Source: a virus. From it: DNA of 60,925 nucleotides. The stretch is from IMG/VR virus record IMGVR_UViG_3300030419_007265, positions 1-60,925 of that record; one strand, 5' to 3'. Below are positions 1-10,004 of the stretch, piece after piece. The notes below the pieces were generated by a model. That model ran no database searches. It saw only the letters and a program-made list of their open reading frames with translations, and was not told where the DNA came from. Positions within the stretch are counted from its first letter, which is position 1, and each line of letters opens with the position of its first letter. Position numbers and translations under genes: made by a program.

Positions 1-3000
1 CACCTGTTCCACCTGTTCCACCTTGAGCGCCTTGAGAACCTTGGCTTCCTGTACCACCAGTACCTCCGGTACCGCCAGTTCCACCTGTGCCACCTGTGCC
101 ACCTTGTGCTCCTTGAGAACCTTGACTACCTTTACTACCTGTTCCTCCAGTACCTCCCGTGCCTCCTGTACCTCCTGTTCCACCTTGAGCGCCTTGAGAA
201 CCTTGACTTCCTGTACCACCAGTACCTCCGGTACCGCCAGTTCCACCAGTACCTCCTGTGCCGCCTTGAGCACCTTGACTTCCTATACCGCCTGTTCCGC
301 CTGTTCCACCTGTGCCTCCTGCGGCACCTTGGGAACCTTGACTCCCTACGCTACCTGTGCCACCAGTACCTCCTGTACCACCAGTACCCCCTGTACCACC
401 AGTACCTCCTGTACCACCGGTGCCACCGGAAGTTCCAGATGTTCCAGAGGTGGCAACCGCCTCTTCGATAAGGTTGCCAGAACTATCGACAGCCAGAGAC
501 TTAGCAGCAGTTCCCGTAAAACTCCCTGTGCCATAGCCTCCTAACTTAATTTCTCCATCAGCCTCGACCGTGAATTTATAAGTACCATTAATATTGACAC
601 CCAGAGCTTTTCCGGTACTCCCCGGCTCATCCATGCGCACGAGCAAGCAACTTGAGTTTCCGCTTGATGCAGTATTGTAAATCCTTGTGAACCAATCACC
701 CGTAACCGACTTAGTAACGTCCAAAGTGTAAGAAGGCCCAGTTGTTCCTATACCAACATTACCGTCACCCAATATAGCCATCTTGCTGCTGGGTCCGGCG
801 TTCCCTACGTCATTATTTGTAGCAAAATATAGATTAGTATTAGTGGCGCTTGTCGGTTGTGCGTAAATCTGTGAGCCTCTATTGTTGCCACTATTGCCAG
901 ACGTACTTGAAGTCCAAATTATACCAGAATATTTAGTAGTACTTTGTCCACCAAAATATAAAGATGCAAAATTAGCATTTTCTGTAGTTATTTCTAAACC
1001 TCTATGCCAACCACCATCTCTAACTACGTCGCCTTCAAAATACCCACCGCCATCGACGTGCAAAAGTTCAGAAGGAGCATCTGTTCCTATTCCAACTTTG
1101 CCATCAGATTTTATCGTCATCCTCGCAGCAGATGCTTGCGCTGTTGGAACGTGACTTGTTAAAAATGTTAGATCTGCCGAGCCATCATTCTCAGAGTTTC
1201 TTGTTCCTCTTATTTTTGCGTTAAAATTAGTTAAATCACCAGCACTAGCGGAAGTATTAAATATTAATTCTCCTCCGCCGCCAACAGTATTACTTCCATC
1301 TACGTCTAGATAAATTTGAGAAGTAGGCGACGATGCCATAGTAGATGCTACTGTAAGCAAAGCTAATGGAGCATTTGTACCTATTCCAACACTACTCTTT
1401 GCATAAACCTCACCTACATCCGACACCGTAAAGTTTTCTGTTGCTCCGTCCGTACTAATTGCAAGTGCCGTCTCTCCCGTATCAGCTTGCTGGATGTGAA
1501 CTACAGGTGTTGAGCCTCCAGTGGCGGAGAGCTGGGTAAAGCTAACCAGTTGTCTTGTTGCTGAAGCAACCGTCCTTGAAACATGAAGCCCTCTTCCTGT
1601 CCCTGACTGAAAAAATTGTCCCAAAGTATTTCCATCATTCGTTGTTCCACTGACATGTAATAGTGAGCTTGGAGCCGTTACTCCTATACCAACATTACCG
1701 TCGGTTTGAAGTGACATTATGTGAACTGGTGAGGCAGTAGGATTGGTAGAAGATAAATCACAAGTAAATGCCAATCTATCTCCTGTCGCACTAGTATCTG
1801 CTAGAGCTTGTATGCCCCACCACTGTCTATGGTTAGTTGAGCTGTTATACGAGTTAGAGCTTAAATATAAAATGGGAGAATTATAAGCACCTCCTGTGAA
1901 ATGATTATAAAGCTGCACATATCCATGATGAAATAAATCAGCATTAGACATCCCGACATTAACATCTAAAGCTGCAACACGGTTGTTGCCTTGATCTGGA
2001 TTATTTCTATGATAAATTTTTACAGTAGGCTTATCATCAGTAAAAGTATTTTCTGCTGAAACATATAAACGAGAGCCATCTGCACTTTGGACGCCAATCC
2101 CCACATTATCCGTAATCGTGCTAGGATGAATAGTGGTGCTAGTTCGCGTCCAAAATGAATCACCCGTATCTCCCTGAGGACCGATGACTCCTTGAACGCC
2201 TTGTGGACCTATAACCCCCTGAACCCCAACATCACCCTGAGGGCCTATGACACCTTGAACACCTTGAGCCCCGACATCCCCCTGAGGGCCTATGACACCT
2301 TGAACACCTTGAGCACCCGTATCACCTTGCGGGCCTATGACTCCTTGAACACCTTGAGGCCCAAGGGGACCGGCACCTCCTTGTGGTCCCTGAGGGCCAG
2401 CAGGACCTTGACTACCAGCGGTTCCTACTTGTGTAAAAACTTTGTTATTGCTATCGACAACAAGGTATCCAGTTTCAGCGGTTTTCGCTGTTAAAGTTTC
2501 AACTGTCAGACTGCCAGAAATTAAAGTGTTCTGTTTAAAAAAGGCATCTCCATCATTTTCAAAAATGAACAATGGATTAGCCGCCGATCCTTGTTGATTA
2601 ATATGAAAAGCATCTCCCGGCCCATAATACTCCAGAGACATGCCTCCTTCGTCGCTGCCAATTTCACTAAATTGAATTGCTGGACGTTTACTTGTGGTAG
2701 ATTTTAATAATAATAAATCTGTAGGAGAGCCGGCGGTTCCCGGTTTTTCGATTTGAACAGGAATGCCAGCATCATCCAAAGTAACATACTGACTAATAAC
2801 TAAATTATCCTGATCCGCATTGTAAGCAGCAACACCACTGTTAGTATTTCCATTGAAAAGTCCTGTCGGATAACCTGCTCCCGTAATAGAAGCTATTATA
2901 TCTCCCGATCCAAATTTTAAGGGATCCGAAAAAGGAGATGCGTCTCCATTACCAATAGTCCTTATTCTAAATTCATAATCAGCATAAGTATTTACAGGGT

Positions 3001-4582
3001 AAATAAAATGAGGCTCATATTCAGGCACCATAAAGCCTGAATAGTTTGTGGCAACAAGAACCCCTGTCTGGCCTGTAATTTGCGCTCCTATCCCTATATT
3101 GCTCTCTTCTGAACTCGCATTACCCTCAGAACTTCCCCATTCGCCCCCTTCATAAGCTGTTAAATACGTACCGGAATAAACATTACCTGAAATGAGGCCT
3201 CCTCCTCCGGGAAATTCAAATTCACTAGAGCCGGTATTAAATTCTCCTCCCCAAAATATTTTAGGCTTAGTAGTGTTTCCAGCAGCAATAGCTACTTCAT
3301 ATACGCTGGCCTGCCCGGTGGCAAAACCCGCTGGCATATTTGCATCGTTATCAAGTATAAGAGTATGATCTAACCATTGTATACCCGTAGTCTGATATGG
3401 TGAAAAAATTGGCGTAGCCGCCTCTCCACTGTATGCGTAATCCTGTAAAGTTCTATTTAACGTAAAAAATCTTTTGTCCAAACGGCCGCTACCGGTACCA
3501 TGCACAAAAGTACTTACCCCTCCTACTTGCGGATTTGAAACATTAAAGTAATCATTTTTATCAAAATCAGTTCCACTTTCTACAACTCTAACTTCATAAA
3601 GAGCATTGTTTGCCCCTACATCTCTGTTTATTTTGGCTATAACATTAGTGTCAATATATTTATTAAATGAATCTCTAATAGCCAAAACCCTACCGTCTAA
3701 ACCGCTAGCTTCAATATTAAAAAGCAACGGATCCATATTATAAGGTTTTACCGACGAAGGATAATAGTAGGCAGCTCCTGTTCCAAAATTATCTTCAATA
3801 ACTGCAGCATAATAAAAACCTGAATCTGCAGGAGGTAAAAAAGAAACATCTAATGAATTTTGAGAATATTCCCCTAAATTAAATCTAACTTCAACGTCTG
3901 GAGGCTCTACGCCAGATTCTAAATCAATATTAAAACCCTCAATTGTAGCCCCAAATATACTAACATTTTTTAAGCCTGATACTTTAGTCGACTTTATATT
4001 AAACCCTATTTCTTGGCCTATAGACAGGTCAATTCCTGTTACATCAGGACTAGGGCATTGTAAAAAATAAATACCAGTGTCGGTTCGATCATAATAATCC
4101 GTAGAAATAACTTCGAGTTGAAATCTTCTTTTATTAACAGCTAAGGGGTCATCATTAGAAGTAGGAAGATCATGTAAATCAAATCTTTCCGTAATATCAG
4201 CAGTGCTTAATTGTATTTGATTCTGTTTATATCCGGTTTCTAAGTTACCGATATAAAATCCAGTCTCACTTCTTAAATTAATTTCAAATCCCTTAAAAGC
4301 ACTTAAGGCATATAGATCCTCCGGGTCAAATACTAAGTCATTCGATGGGTTTACTAAATTCCATTTTACGAGAGGGTCTTGCACATAAAACTCACCGCTT
4401 GCTACGCGCACATCAGGAGCAATACCTGAACCTCCGCTAAAAAGGGCCAATGACCCATCATACGGTACTGGTTCACGACCGGGGGATCCCTCTTGCTGGT
4501 TCGCGACATAAAAACCAGAAACCTTAAGAGCTCCTCCAAAATCTTGAGGAGTTTGCGAAATGAGTTTATTAAAAACAGGCAT
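1..4582 (-). CDS. Giant collagen-like tail fibre protein, 3' end outside window (partial)
   Basis: Open frame starting at the ATG at 4582 ([10 protein letters not shown]...) and running off the left edge without a stop, so at least 1,527 residues are visible. The first ~700 residues are beta-rich and unrecognised. A Gly-Pro-Gln-Gly collagen-like tract follows at roughly 2440-2165 (repeats of GPQGVQGVI / GPQGDVGAQ). Next come several fibre-shaft repeats with the signature VGIGT..P...L.V. Another Gly-Gly-Thr tract lies at 1-440. This plan is typical of phage tail fibres ending in an adhesion or S74 chaperone domain, which would lie outside the window. It is the last gene of the tail operon, just after the J-like gene. 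Role inferred: receptor binding. The collagen tracts are made of near-identical short repeats and may vary in copy number. Confidence 0.85.
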   Translation of the reverse strand, partial: MPVFNKLISQTPQDFGGALKVSGFYVANQQEGSPGREPVPYDGSLALFSGGSGIAPDVRVASGEFYVQDPLVKWNLVNPSNDLVFDPEDLYALSAFKGFEINLRSETGFYIGNLETGYKQNQIQLSTADITERFDLHDLPTSNDDPLAVNKRRFQLEVISTDYYDRTDTGIYFLQCPSPDVTGIDLSIGQEIGFNIKSTKVSGLKNVSIFGATIEGFNIDLESGVEPPDVEVRFNLGEYSQNSLDVSFLPPADSGFYYAAVIEDNFGTGAAYYYPSSVKPYNMDPLLFNIEASGLDGRVLAIRDSFNKYIDTNVIAKINRDVGANNALYEVRVVESGTDFDKNDYFNVSNPQVGGVSTFVHGTGSGRLDKRFFTLNRTLQDYAYSGEAATPIFSPYQTTGIQWLDHTLILDNDANMPAGFATGQASVYEVAIAAGNTTKPKIFWGGEFNTGSSEFEFPGGGGLISGNVYSGTYLTAYEGGEWGSSEGNASSEESNIGIGAQITGQTGVLVATNYSGFMVPEYEPHFIYPVNTYADYEFRIRTIGNGDASPFSDPLKFGSGDIIASITGAGYPTGLFNGNTNSGVAAYNADQDNLVISQYVTLDDAGIPVQIEKPGTAGSPTDLLLLKSTTSKRPAIQFSEIGSDEGGMSLEYYGPGDAFHINQQGSAANPLFIFENDGDAFFKQNTLISGSLTVETLTAKTAETGYLVVDSNNKVFTQVGTAGSQGPAGPQGPQGGAGPLGPQGVQGVIGPQGDTGAQGVQGVIGPQGDVGAQGVQGVIGPQGDVGVQGVIGPQGVQGVIGPQGDTGDSFWTRTSTTIHPSTITDNVGIGVQSADGSRLYVSAENTFTDDKPTVKIYHRNNPDQGNNRVAALDVNVGMSNADLFHHGYVQLYNHFTGGAYNSPILYLSSNSYNSSTNHRQWWGIQALADTSATGDRLAFTCDLSSTNPTASPVHIMSLQTDGNVGIGVTAPSSLLHVSGTTNDGNTLGQFFQSGTGRGLHVSRTVASATRQLVSFTQLSATGGSTPVVHIQQADTGETALAISTDGATENFTVSDVGEVYAKSSVGIGTNAPLALLTVASTMASSPTSQIYLDVDGSNTVGGGGELIFNTSASAGDLTNFNAKIRGTRNSENDGSADLTFLTSHVPTAQASAARMTIKSDGKVGIGTDAPSELLHVDGGGYFEGDVVRDGGWHRGLEITTENANFASLYFGGQSTTKYSGIIWTSSTSGNSGNNRGSQIYAQPTSATNTNLYFATNNDVGNAGPSSKMAILGDGNVGIGTTGPSYTLDVTKSVTGDWFTRIYNTASSGNSSCLLVRMDEPGSTGKALGVNINGTYKFTVEADGEIKLGGYGTGSFTGTAAKSLAVDSSGNLIEEAVATSGTSGTSGGTGGTGGTGGTGGTGGTGGTGGTGSVGSQGSQGAAGGTGGTGGTGGIGSQGAQGGTGGTGGTGGTGGTGGTGSQGSQGAQGGTGGTGGTGGTGGTGSKGSQGSQGAQGGTGGTGGTGGTGGTGGTGSQGSQGAQGGTGGTG

Positions 4583-4594
4583 TTATTTTTTATT

Positions 4595-7500
4595 CTAGCT
4601 ACCGTCCACACCGAGACCCAGATCTTCAGGAGTGTAATTTGTGTTATATCTATAAATAGTCACATTTATATCATTCTGGCTCGTATTAGCACCTAAAAAC
4701 ACATTACACGTAGTTTGATCATACCCTTCAAGGGCAAACCTCACCCTCTCACCGCTATTTTTTGTCACTTCTACAATGTATCCGCCAGTATTCTCCGGGG
4801 TAACATCATTTTGAATTCTTAAATTATCAAAATTTATCTTTAAATATTGATCTTCAAGCCCTCCATCTAGATGTTGTTTTTGATGAGGAAATGAAGCATT
4901 AAAAGATGGCAATCGTTTTTCTTTCTTCATCTCCTCTGTTATTGTTACAATATCGTTATTCAAAACAACACCTGTAGAGCTTAAAGCTGCGGGCAAATTA
5001 GCTGTAGTAAATTCAGTTGTCAGAGACTTAGATTGTTGTGTCCTATCAAGATCTTTAGTTCTATCAACGGAGGCAAACTTGCTCTCATTATACATCATGC
5101 CTGTAACCTGATATTCATTAGAACTATTTTCAACTACGGAAAGCACTCTATATTCTATTTCTTCTATTTTATATTCAGTCGCCGTATTTTGCATTGACCA
5201 AATATATCCATTCTTCAGCAAATTAAAATCTTCATCAGTTGTTTCTGAAATGGTAACTACATTTGTTTCCGAGACACTAGCCACTGTAAATTGTTTTATT
5301 TGAGGCTGCCTAAATTCGTCTATTTCGGTAGATGTTAAACCTTCAGGTTCAACGGCATCCTCAACGGCAATTTTTATCTTTCCTTCCGCTTTTTTATTTA
5401 ACTCTCTTACCGATAAACTAGACTTAGGAATCACTACAGTAATTTTTTGTCCTACTACACCCTCTTCAATTCCTTCATCTAAGGTAATTTCCCTCGCTGC
5501 ATAATTTACATTCTTTACGCGCCCGCCATATCTCTTCTTAGTCCTCAATTTGTCTTGAATTTTTATTACATCAGATGGGCGCAAATAACTACCTTCTTGC
5601 CCCGTTGAGAATTGAACTGTATCAGTTTCAGTTTGCGTAGTATAAAGCAACCATTTTGCTAACCTATTGGCTTGAGCTCTAGAGGTTATACCTAATCCTA
5701 TTATTTCTTTTTCAGAATAGCCATATTCTCTAATACCTGCTGCATCTTCAATATATTCTACTTTAGGCTTGTAACTATCAGAAGCGTCATTATACCTTAC
5801 CTGAACAGCGGTAGATCTTGAGGTGGAAGAACTCCCACTATAAACAAAATTTCCATCTTTAACGTTGGCATTTGTAAACAACATTACAGCAGATTTTTTT
5901 TGGTCATTGGCTACAAACATATAGCCTGTTGACCAGTAAATCATTCCTCGGAATATAGACGCAATATCATTTAAAGCATCGAAGGCATTTTTTTTGGCAT
6001 CTAAATATAAATTACAACTAAACCTCGGCTCTAATAACGGCAAATAACCCATAAACTCAACAGCGCATGAACCTTGCGTAATTAAAGGGTCTAGCGGCTC
6101 ACCTTGTAAATAATCTACAACGTAGGGTTTATCACTGTCCTGCTGATCCAGCAAACGACGTATTAAATATTCTTGCGCACTAAAAAAAGTTTTCTTTTTC
6201 TCCCTAATGAACTCTTCCTCTACTTCGCTATATTCTCTAAACACAGCATCTGTGGTAGGTATTTTAACTATTTTAAAAGTAAATTTTCCATTCGTACCTG
6301 CGGTTCCAGTATAAGACTGATCCACAATGAGACGCCTATAAGCTTTGTCCATCTCTGTACCAGCTCCATTTTTGGTATCATATAGGCAAACAGCCGCACC
6401 CTTGGGAAAACGTTGTTTAAATATCTCCTCTCCCAGAGATGTTGAACTGTCGTCGATTGTAACGATAACCCCTCCCTCATCGATAGTAAAGCTTGACTCT
6501 TTATAGGCGGGAGAAAAACCAGTAGGCACTAGCTCATCACAGTATTTAGCAATACTATATAAATTCCACCTATCTAAAAGATCCGATCTAAAACCAAATT
6601 TAGAAACTCCATATCTAGTATTGGTAGCCAAGTCATAAAAGCACCAAGCAGGATTGTCGGTCCATTTTTTTTCAAGAGAGAACTGGCCGTCCCAATTTCC
6701 ATTATATGTTCTCTGATCAGGATCATAATTATTAGGAACTTTAACTTTTGTTAGCTTGCAGTCAAACCTTCTGGTAGGTGGAGATGAAAATGCTCTACCA
6801 TCAAAGATCATCCCCATTAAGGCGCTATGGGGATAGGTTAATTTAGTATTTACAATCTCGCTGATTGTGCCCACAGCTAAACCTTTTTGAACTTTAACAT
6901 TTTCAACTCCTAGCTCTTGATCCGTTCGGATAATTTTAACAAACCTATCCCTATTGGTGTCAGTACTAACGGGTAATTGGATGTTATAGCTCCTAGTATA
7001 GCCGCTATTAGTTTTACCAAAAATTCCACAAAAGCGATAAGCAACCGAACCACCTTCAGCTATGGTTAATTCATCTCCAACATAACCTGTTTTTATCAAA
7101 AAGTTTACAGCAGAAGGAGAAATTTTACCATCACTATGATTATACATCAGGCCTCCGGGAATCTTCATATCTATTTGCACGTCAGTACAACTATCATTAG
7201 TGATAGTGTGGATAATAGAAACAACTTGAGCCCTCTCGGCTTTTCTGACTTTCCTTATAAAATCTGCGTCCAATATAGGATAAACACAATTTCTACCATA
7301 AGCTCCAACTGAATGTCCCCACTCATTTAAAAATCCTTTGTTATTTATATTAATTTTATTTTTACGCTTTAAATCTTCACCAAACGGCCCTTTTGGAACA
7401 AAAACATTTAAAGCCTCTCCATAATCAATTAATTTATTGCTAGAATTTAGCCCCGGAAGCATTGTTTCTATATTCAAAGTTTGCACACTGTTCGTAAAAG

Positions 7501-7918
7501 ATAGAGAAGGGTTTGTAAAAGAAGATAAGGCTCGTTGCTTTTCGGTTCCTACTCTGAAATCTGCAAAAACTCTATTATAATTCAAAGTATTAACATGTGT
7601 ATTTTTTACTGCAACATCATTTAAATATATGCCCTGAAACCCATCTTCATTTTTATTAGCATCTGAAGTTAATTGTATTAAATCTCCATTTTGATTACAT
7701 AATCCCGCTATTTCACCTTCGCATAAAACATCAATTGTTTGGTAGAGGCTTACAGTTTCAAGGTAATAATTTTGAGAATATTCTAGAGCATTTGGACAGA
7801 CGCTCCAAAAAGCTTCCTCTTCTACTGGACTTTTGTATATTCCCTTTTGCTCTAATCCCCCCTTGCCTACGCCAACGTTTGTAGAGGGCTTTAAGAGAGT
7901 TCCTGTATCAAAATTCAT
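4595..7918 (-). CDS. Tail tip attachment protein, lambda J-like
   Basis: 1,107 residues, close to the usual length of lambda gpJ. The central part carries the recognisable J block: NPAWCFYDLATNTRYG near residue 425, then a W-LY-IA-YCDELVP segment, then EPRFSCNLYLD and ASIFRGMIYWSTGYMF near residue 650. These match the conserved 'tip attachment protein J' core that forms the end of the tail and the channel for DNA exit. It is followed by beta-rich domains with a VRYND..D.YKP segment. The gene lies immediately after the I-like gene (1 nt spacing) and before the giant fibre, the same position as in lambda. In such phages the C-terminus carries receptor specificity or docks the fibre; which applies here cannot be told. 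Confidence 0.93.
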   Translation of the reverse strand: MNFDTGTLLKPSTNVGVGKGGLEQKGIYKSPVEEEAFWSVCPNALEYSQNYYLETVSLYQTIDVLCEGEIAGLCNQNGDLIQLTSDANKNEDGFQGIYLNDVAVKNTHVNTLNYNRVFADFRVGTEKQRALSSFTNPSLSFTNSVQTLNIETMLPGLNSSNKLIDYGEALNVFVPKGPFGEDLKRKNKININNKGFLNEWGHSVGAYGRNCVYPILDADFIRKVRKAERAQVVSIIHTITNDSCTDVQIDMKIPGGLMYNHSDGKISPSAVNFLIKTGYVGDELTIAEGGSVAYRFCGIFGKTNSGYTRSYNIQLPVSTDTNRDRFVKIIRTDQELGVENVKVQKGLAVGTISEIVNTKLTYPHSALMGMIFDGRAFSSPPTRRFDCKLTKVKVPNNYDPDQRTYNGNWDGQFSLEKKWTDNPAWCFYDLATNTRYGVSKFGFRSDLLDRWNLYSIAKYCDELVPTGFSPAYKESSFTIDEGGVIVTIDDSSTSLGEEIFKQRFPKGAAVCLYDTKNGAGTEMDKAYRRLIVDQSYTGTAGTNGKFTFKIVKIPTTDAVFREYSEVEEEFIREKKKTFFSAQEYLIRRLLDQQDSDKPYVVDYLQGEPLDPLITQGSCAVEFMGYLPLLEPRFSCNLYLDAKKNAFDALNDIASIFRGMIYWSTGYMFVANDQKKSAVMLFTNANVKDGNFVYSGSSSTSRSTAVQVRYNDASDSYKPKVEYIEDAAGIREYGYSEKEIIGLGITSRAQANRLAKWLLYTTQTETDTVQFSTGQEGSYLRPSDVIKIQDKLRTKKRYGGRVKNVNYAAREITLDEGIEEGVVGQKITVVIPKSSLSVRELNKKAEGKIKIAVEDAVEPEGLTSTEIDEFRQPQIKQFTVASVSETNVVTISETTDEDFNLLKNGYIWSMQNTATEYKIEEIEYRVLSVVENSSNEYQVTGMMYNESKFASVDRTKDLDRTQQSKSLTTEFTTANLPAALSSTGVVLNNDIVTITEEMKKEKRLPSFNASFPHQKQHLDGGLEDQYLKINFDNLRIQNDVTPENTGGYIVEVTKNSGERVRFALEGYDQTTCNVFLGANTSQNDINVTIYRYNTNYTPEDLGLGVDGS

Positions 7919-7919
7919 T

Positions 7920-8594
7920 TTAAGAGCTTCCTCCTGCTATTAATGATGATACTTGTATAACTCCATCTGAAGTTATAACATCACCTTTATTAGATTCATT
8001 TTTTAGCTTGAGAATATCATATAAACCCGCCCCACTTCTATCATATACAGCCCTATCTACACTAAACATATTAACAGAAACTACTCTGCTTCCGATCTGC
8101 ATTCTCCCATAGCCCACAGGAACTACAACGCCCTGCTTGGTAACATTTTCAGCTTGACCAAATAAGAAAGAAGTAGTATTAAGGCTTTCAGGGTCATCGG
8201 GAGCCATAAGTTTTGTAATTAACATATTTAAGCCAAAAGCTAAGGCTCCACTAACCAAAGTCCCTACCACAAAAGTTGCTATCTTGGAACCTGCCAACCC
8301 CATTGCGCCCACAATCGCAGTGGTTAGAGTTGCGGCTACCGCACCAAAAAGCATCGGAATAATTAATATTTCTTTACCTTTTACATTAATATTTAATGAA
8401 AAATCTTTTCCGGTTAATTCTTTGCCATTGATAAAAATAGCAAAAGTGCGCCGCCCATTGCAGCCAAAATAACTTCTCAGCTTTCCTGTGTTTGCTTCTA
8501 CGGCAGCCAAAGTCTCTTTCAGGGTTCTTGTGCTGAAAGAAAAGCTTTTGCCCACTATCTTGCCGAGCCTGCCCTCTAGGAAAACTTTAGTCAT
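7920..8594 (-). CDS. Tail assembly protein, lambda I-like (TipI)
   Basis: 224 residues with the layout of lambda gpI: an N-terminal small beta-grasp-like half (EGRLGKIVGKSFSF... GKELTGKDFSL), a hydrophobic Gly/Ala-rich middle segment (about residues 75-125), and the C-terminal QGVVVPVGYGRMQIGS motif typical of this family. Position between K-like and J-like genes supports the call. In lambda, gpI is needed for tail-tip assembly but is not kept in the mature virion. A late-type box (GTGTATAATAATAG) ends just before the ATG at 8594, so this gene may have its own promoter despite lying within the tail operon. Confidence 0.88.
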   Translation of the reverse strand: MTKVFLEGRLGKIVGKSFSFSTRTLKETLAAVEANTGKLRSYFGCNGRRTFAIFINGKELTGKDFSLNINVKGKEILIIPMLFGAVAATLTTAIVGAMGLAGSKIATFVVGTLVSGALAFGLNMLITKLMAPDDPESLNTTSFLFGQAENVTKQGVVVPVGYGRMQIGSRVVSVNMFSVDRAVYDRSGAGLYDILKLKNESNKGDVITSDGVIQVSSLIAGGSS

Positions 8595-8610
8595 TATCTA
8601 TTATTATACA

Positions 8611-9024
8611 CTATTCTATGGAAAAATAAATCGCCTTCTTTAATTTAAAGTCATATAAACAAAAATTTTTTTCAGGGACAGAATATATTAAGTTATCCAA
8701 ACAAGCCTCTTCTGAGGCGAAAATATCAATTTCACTCGGAACGGCAGCCCCAATGCAATGAGAATGAAATAAAAAAGAAAGTTTTTTAAAATTTTTCACA
8801 TAACTAGAAGGATCAATATCAAATCTTTTTTGAGGCTCTAGTGAAATATTTTTTAAAAAAAACAACTTATTGTAAGATCCTATCCCGCAAATCTCTATAT
8901 TAGAGTGAAGGTTAGAAACTCTTTGTATATTTTTTAAAAAAGAATAAGAAATACACTTAAAATCTGTATCTCTCGATAGACGGAAAACCCCCAAAGGGCA
9001 ATCCTTTTTGATATGCTTGTCCAT
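8611..9024 (-). CDS. Tail tip JAMM/MPN metallopeptidase, lambda K-like without NlpC domain
   Basis: 137 residues. The JAMM zinc motif is complete: His87-Ser-His89, then seven residues, Ser97, two residues, Asp100 (HSHCIGAAVPSEID), with Glu44 in ICG context as the upstream catalytic glutamate candidate. Lambda gpK joins a JAMM domain to an NlpC/P60 peptidoglycan hydrolase; here only the JAMM half is present. The 5' end overlaps the L-like gene by 68 nt, and no other Met start gives a full domain. Order L-K-I-J is as in lambda. Inferred role: processing or placement of tail-tip subunits. A cell-wall hydrolase, if any, must be encoded elsewhere. Confidence 0.85.
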   Translation of the reverse strand: MDKHIKKDCPLGVFRLSRDTDFKCISYSFLKNIQRVSNLHSNIEICGIGSYNKLFFLKNISLEPQKRFDIDPSSYVKNFKKLSFLFHSHCIGAAVPSEIDIFASEEACLDNLIYSVPEKNFCLYDFKLKKAIYFSIE

Positions 9025-9997
9025 ATTTAGCGTAACGGCATCGGCACGCCTCTAAATTTTTCGCGCACTGATCCCTTCTCCAATAAGAAAATTCGAATCG
9101 TGGATCTTTACCAGTAGCCGCAGCAATACAAACAAAAAAAGCATCAGGCCTACTTATAACATCCTCTTGGGAAGTTATTCCTTGTTTAGCTGGATTTTTA
9201 AACAGTGCTTTTATTCTTACGACGTCTCCGACTGAATAAGAAGTTGAAATATTATAATCCCCCCTCCAAGTCAAATTTAAATTATACCCATCTGGGTCAA
9301 CAAATAATTTATTATGCTCATCTGCAATAGGTATTCCTAAATTACCATCAGTGCCAAAAAACTGAGCAGGAGTCACTTCTGTTCCGTTAGGCATTCCGAC
9401 CTTTTGTTCGTCATAATCAGGTCTTCTACCGTAAGCGCAACCATCTCCTCGATACTGCCACGGACAGTAATTAGCTATCATTGTACGAGCTGGAACCTGA
9501 ATATCTTCTAATTCTAAAGGCGAAATTAATTCAAACTCTATATAAAATTTATTTTCTTGAACCTTGCGGTTTACCACAAAATAATCATCATCGAACCTAG
9601 CTGTCGGATCTGGTATACCAAATGGATTAAAATTACTTGGAAAATTAACATTATCTAAATGTTTTAAAAAAATTCTTTTTCTTACCACTTCTCTTCCCGC
9701 GAGATCTGATCTATTTTTAATCAAATCAGTTATTATTCCTTGGGGATTAGCTATCACTAGCTTAGGTCTAGGCAATTGACCATCTCCTCGAACTTCAAAA
9801 TTAGTAGCTTCTATTGGAAGTGCATAATAAGTATGAGGAACGCCTTTATCATCACTTAGGACTATATCTTTAAGATTATTTTTACCCGGATGAAACCGGT
9901 AGTACCCCAACTGTTCCCCTAAATCGAGCTCATAAAGCTCTATTACAGTTTCAGCTTCTAGATTTGCGATTGCGGCGTTGTGTTCTTGCGAGGCCAT
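8957..9997 (-). CDS. Minor tail protein, lambda L-like with Fe-S cysteine set
   Basis: 346 residues. The N-terminal half has the L-family start (ETVIELYELDLG...YRFH). The C-terminal half has the conserved cysteine pattern: Cys-Pro-Trp-Gln-Tyr-Arg-Gly-Asp-Gly-Cys near residues 177-186, and QCAKNLEAC near 315-323, followed by LPFGGFPSIERYRF at the C-terminus. In lambda-type gpL these cysteines bind a [4Fe-4S] cluster; all four family positions appear present here, so cluster binding is expected by homology, not shown. gpL forms a hub layer joining tube and tip. Neighbours are the K-like gene downstream (overlapping) and a large Gly-rich protein upstream. Confidence 0.9.
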   Translation of the reverse strand: MASQEHNAAIANLEAETVIELYELDLGEQLGYYRFHPGKNNLKDIVLSDDKGVPHTYYALPIEATNFEVRGDGQLPRPKLVIANPQGIITDLIKNRSDLAGREVVRKRIFLKHLDNVNFPSNFNPFGIPDPTARFDDDYFVVNRKVQENKFYIEFELISPLELEDIQVPARTMIANYCPWQYRGDGCAYGRRPDYDEQKVGMPNGTEVTPAQFFGTDGNLGIPIADEHNKLFVDPDGYNLNLTWRGDYNISTSYSVGDVVRIKALFKNPAKQGITSQEDVISRPDAFFVCIAAATGKDPRFEFSYWRRDQCAKNLEACRCRYAKYGQAYQKGLPFGGFPSIERYRF

Positions 9998-10004
9998 TAT
10001 TCTG

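Noticed and set aside
1-440. Possible CRISPR or tandem-repeat array
   Set aside because: The repeats are in frame, 9-bp based and code for GGT/GSQ collagen-like peptide; no spacers.
23-544. Plus-strand Ser/Thr/Cys- and Leu-rich ORFs at the left edge
   Set aside because: Low-complexity shadow of the collagen-like repeats of the minus-strand fibre, which is an unbroken frame.
2192-2494. Plus-strand ORF with repeated [10 protein letters not shown] peptide
   Set aside because: Antisense of the GPQG repeats in the fibre gene.
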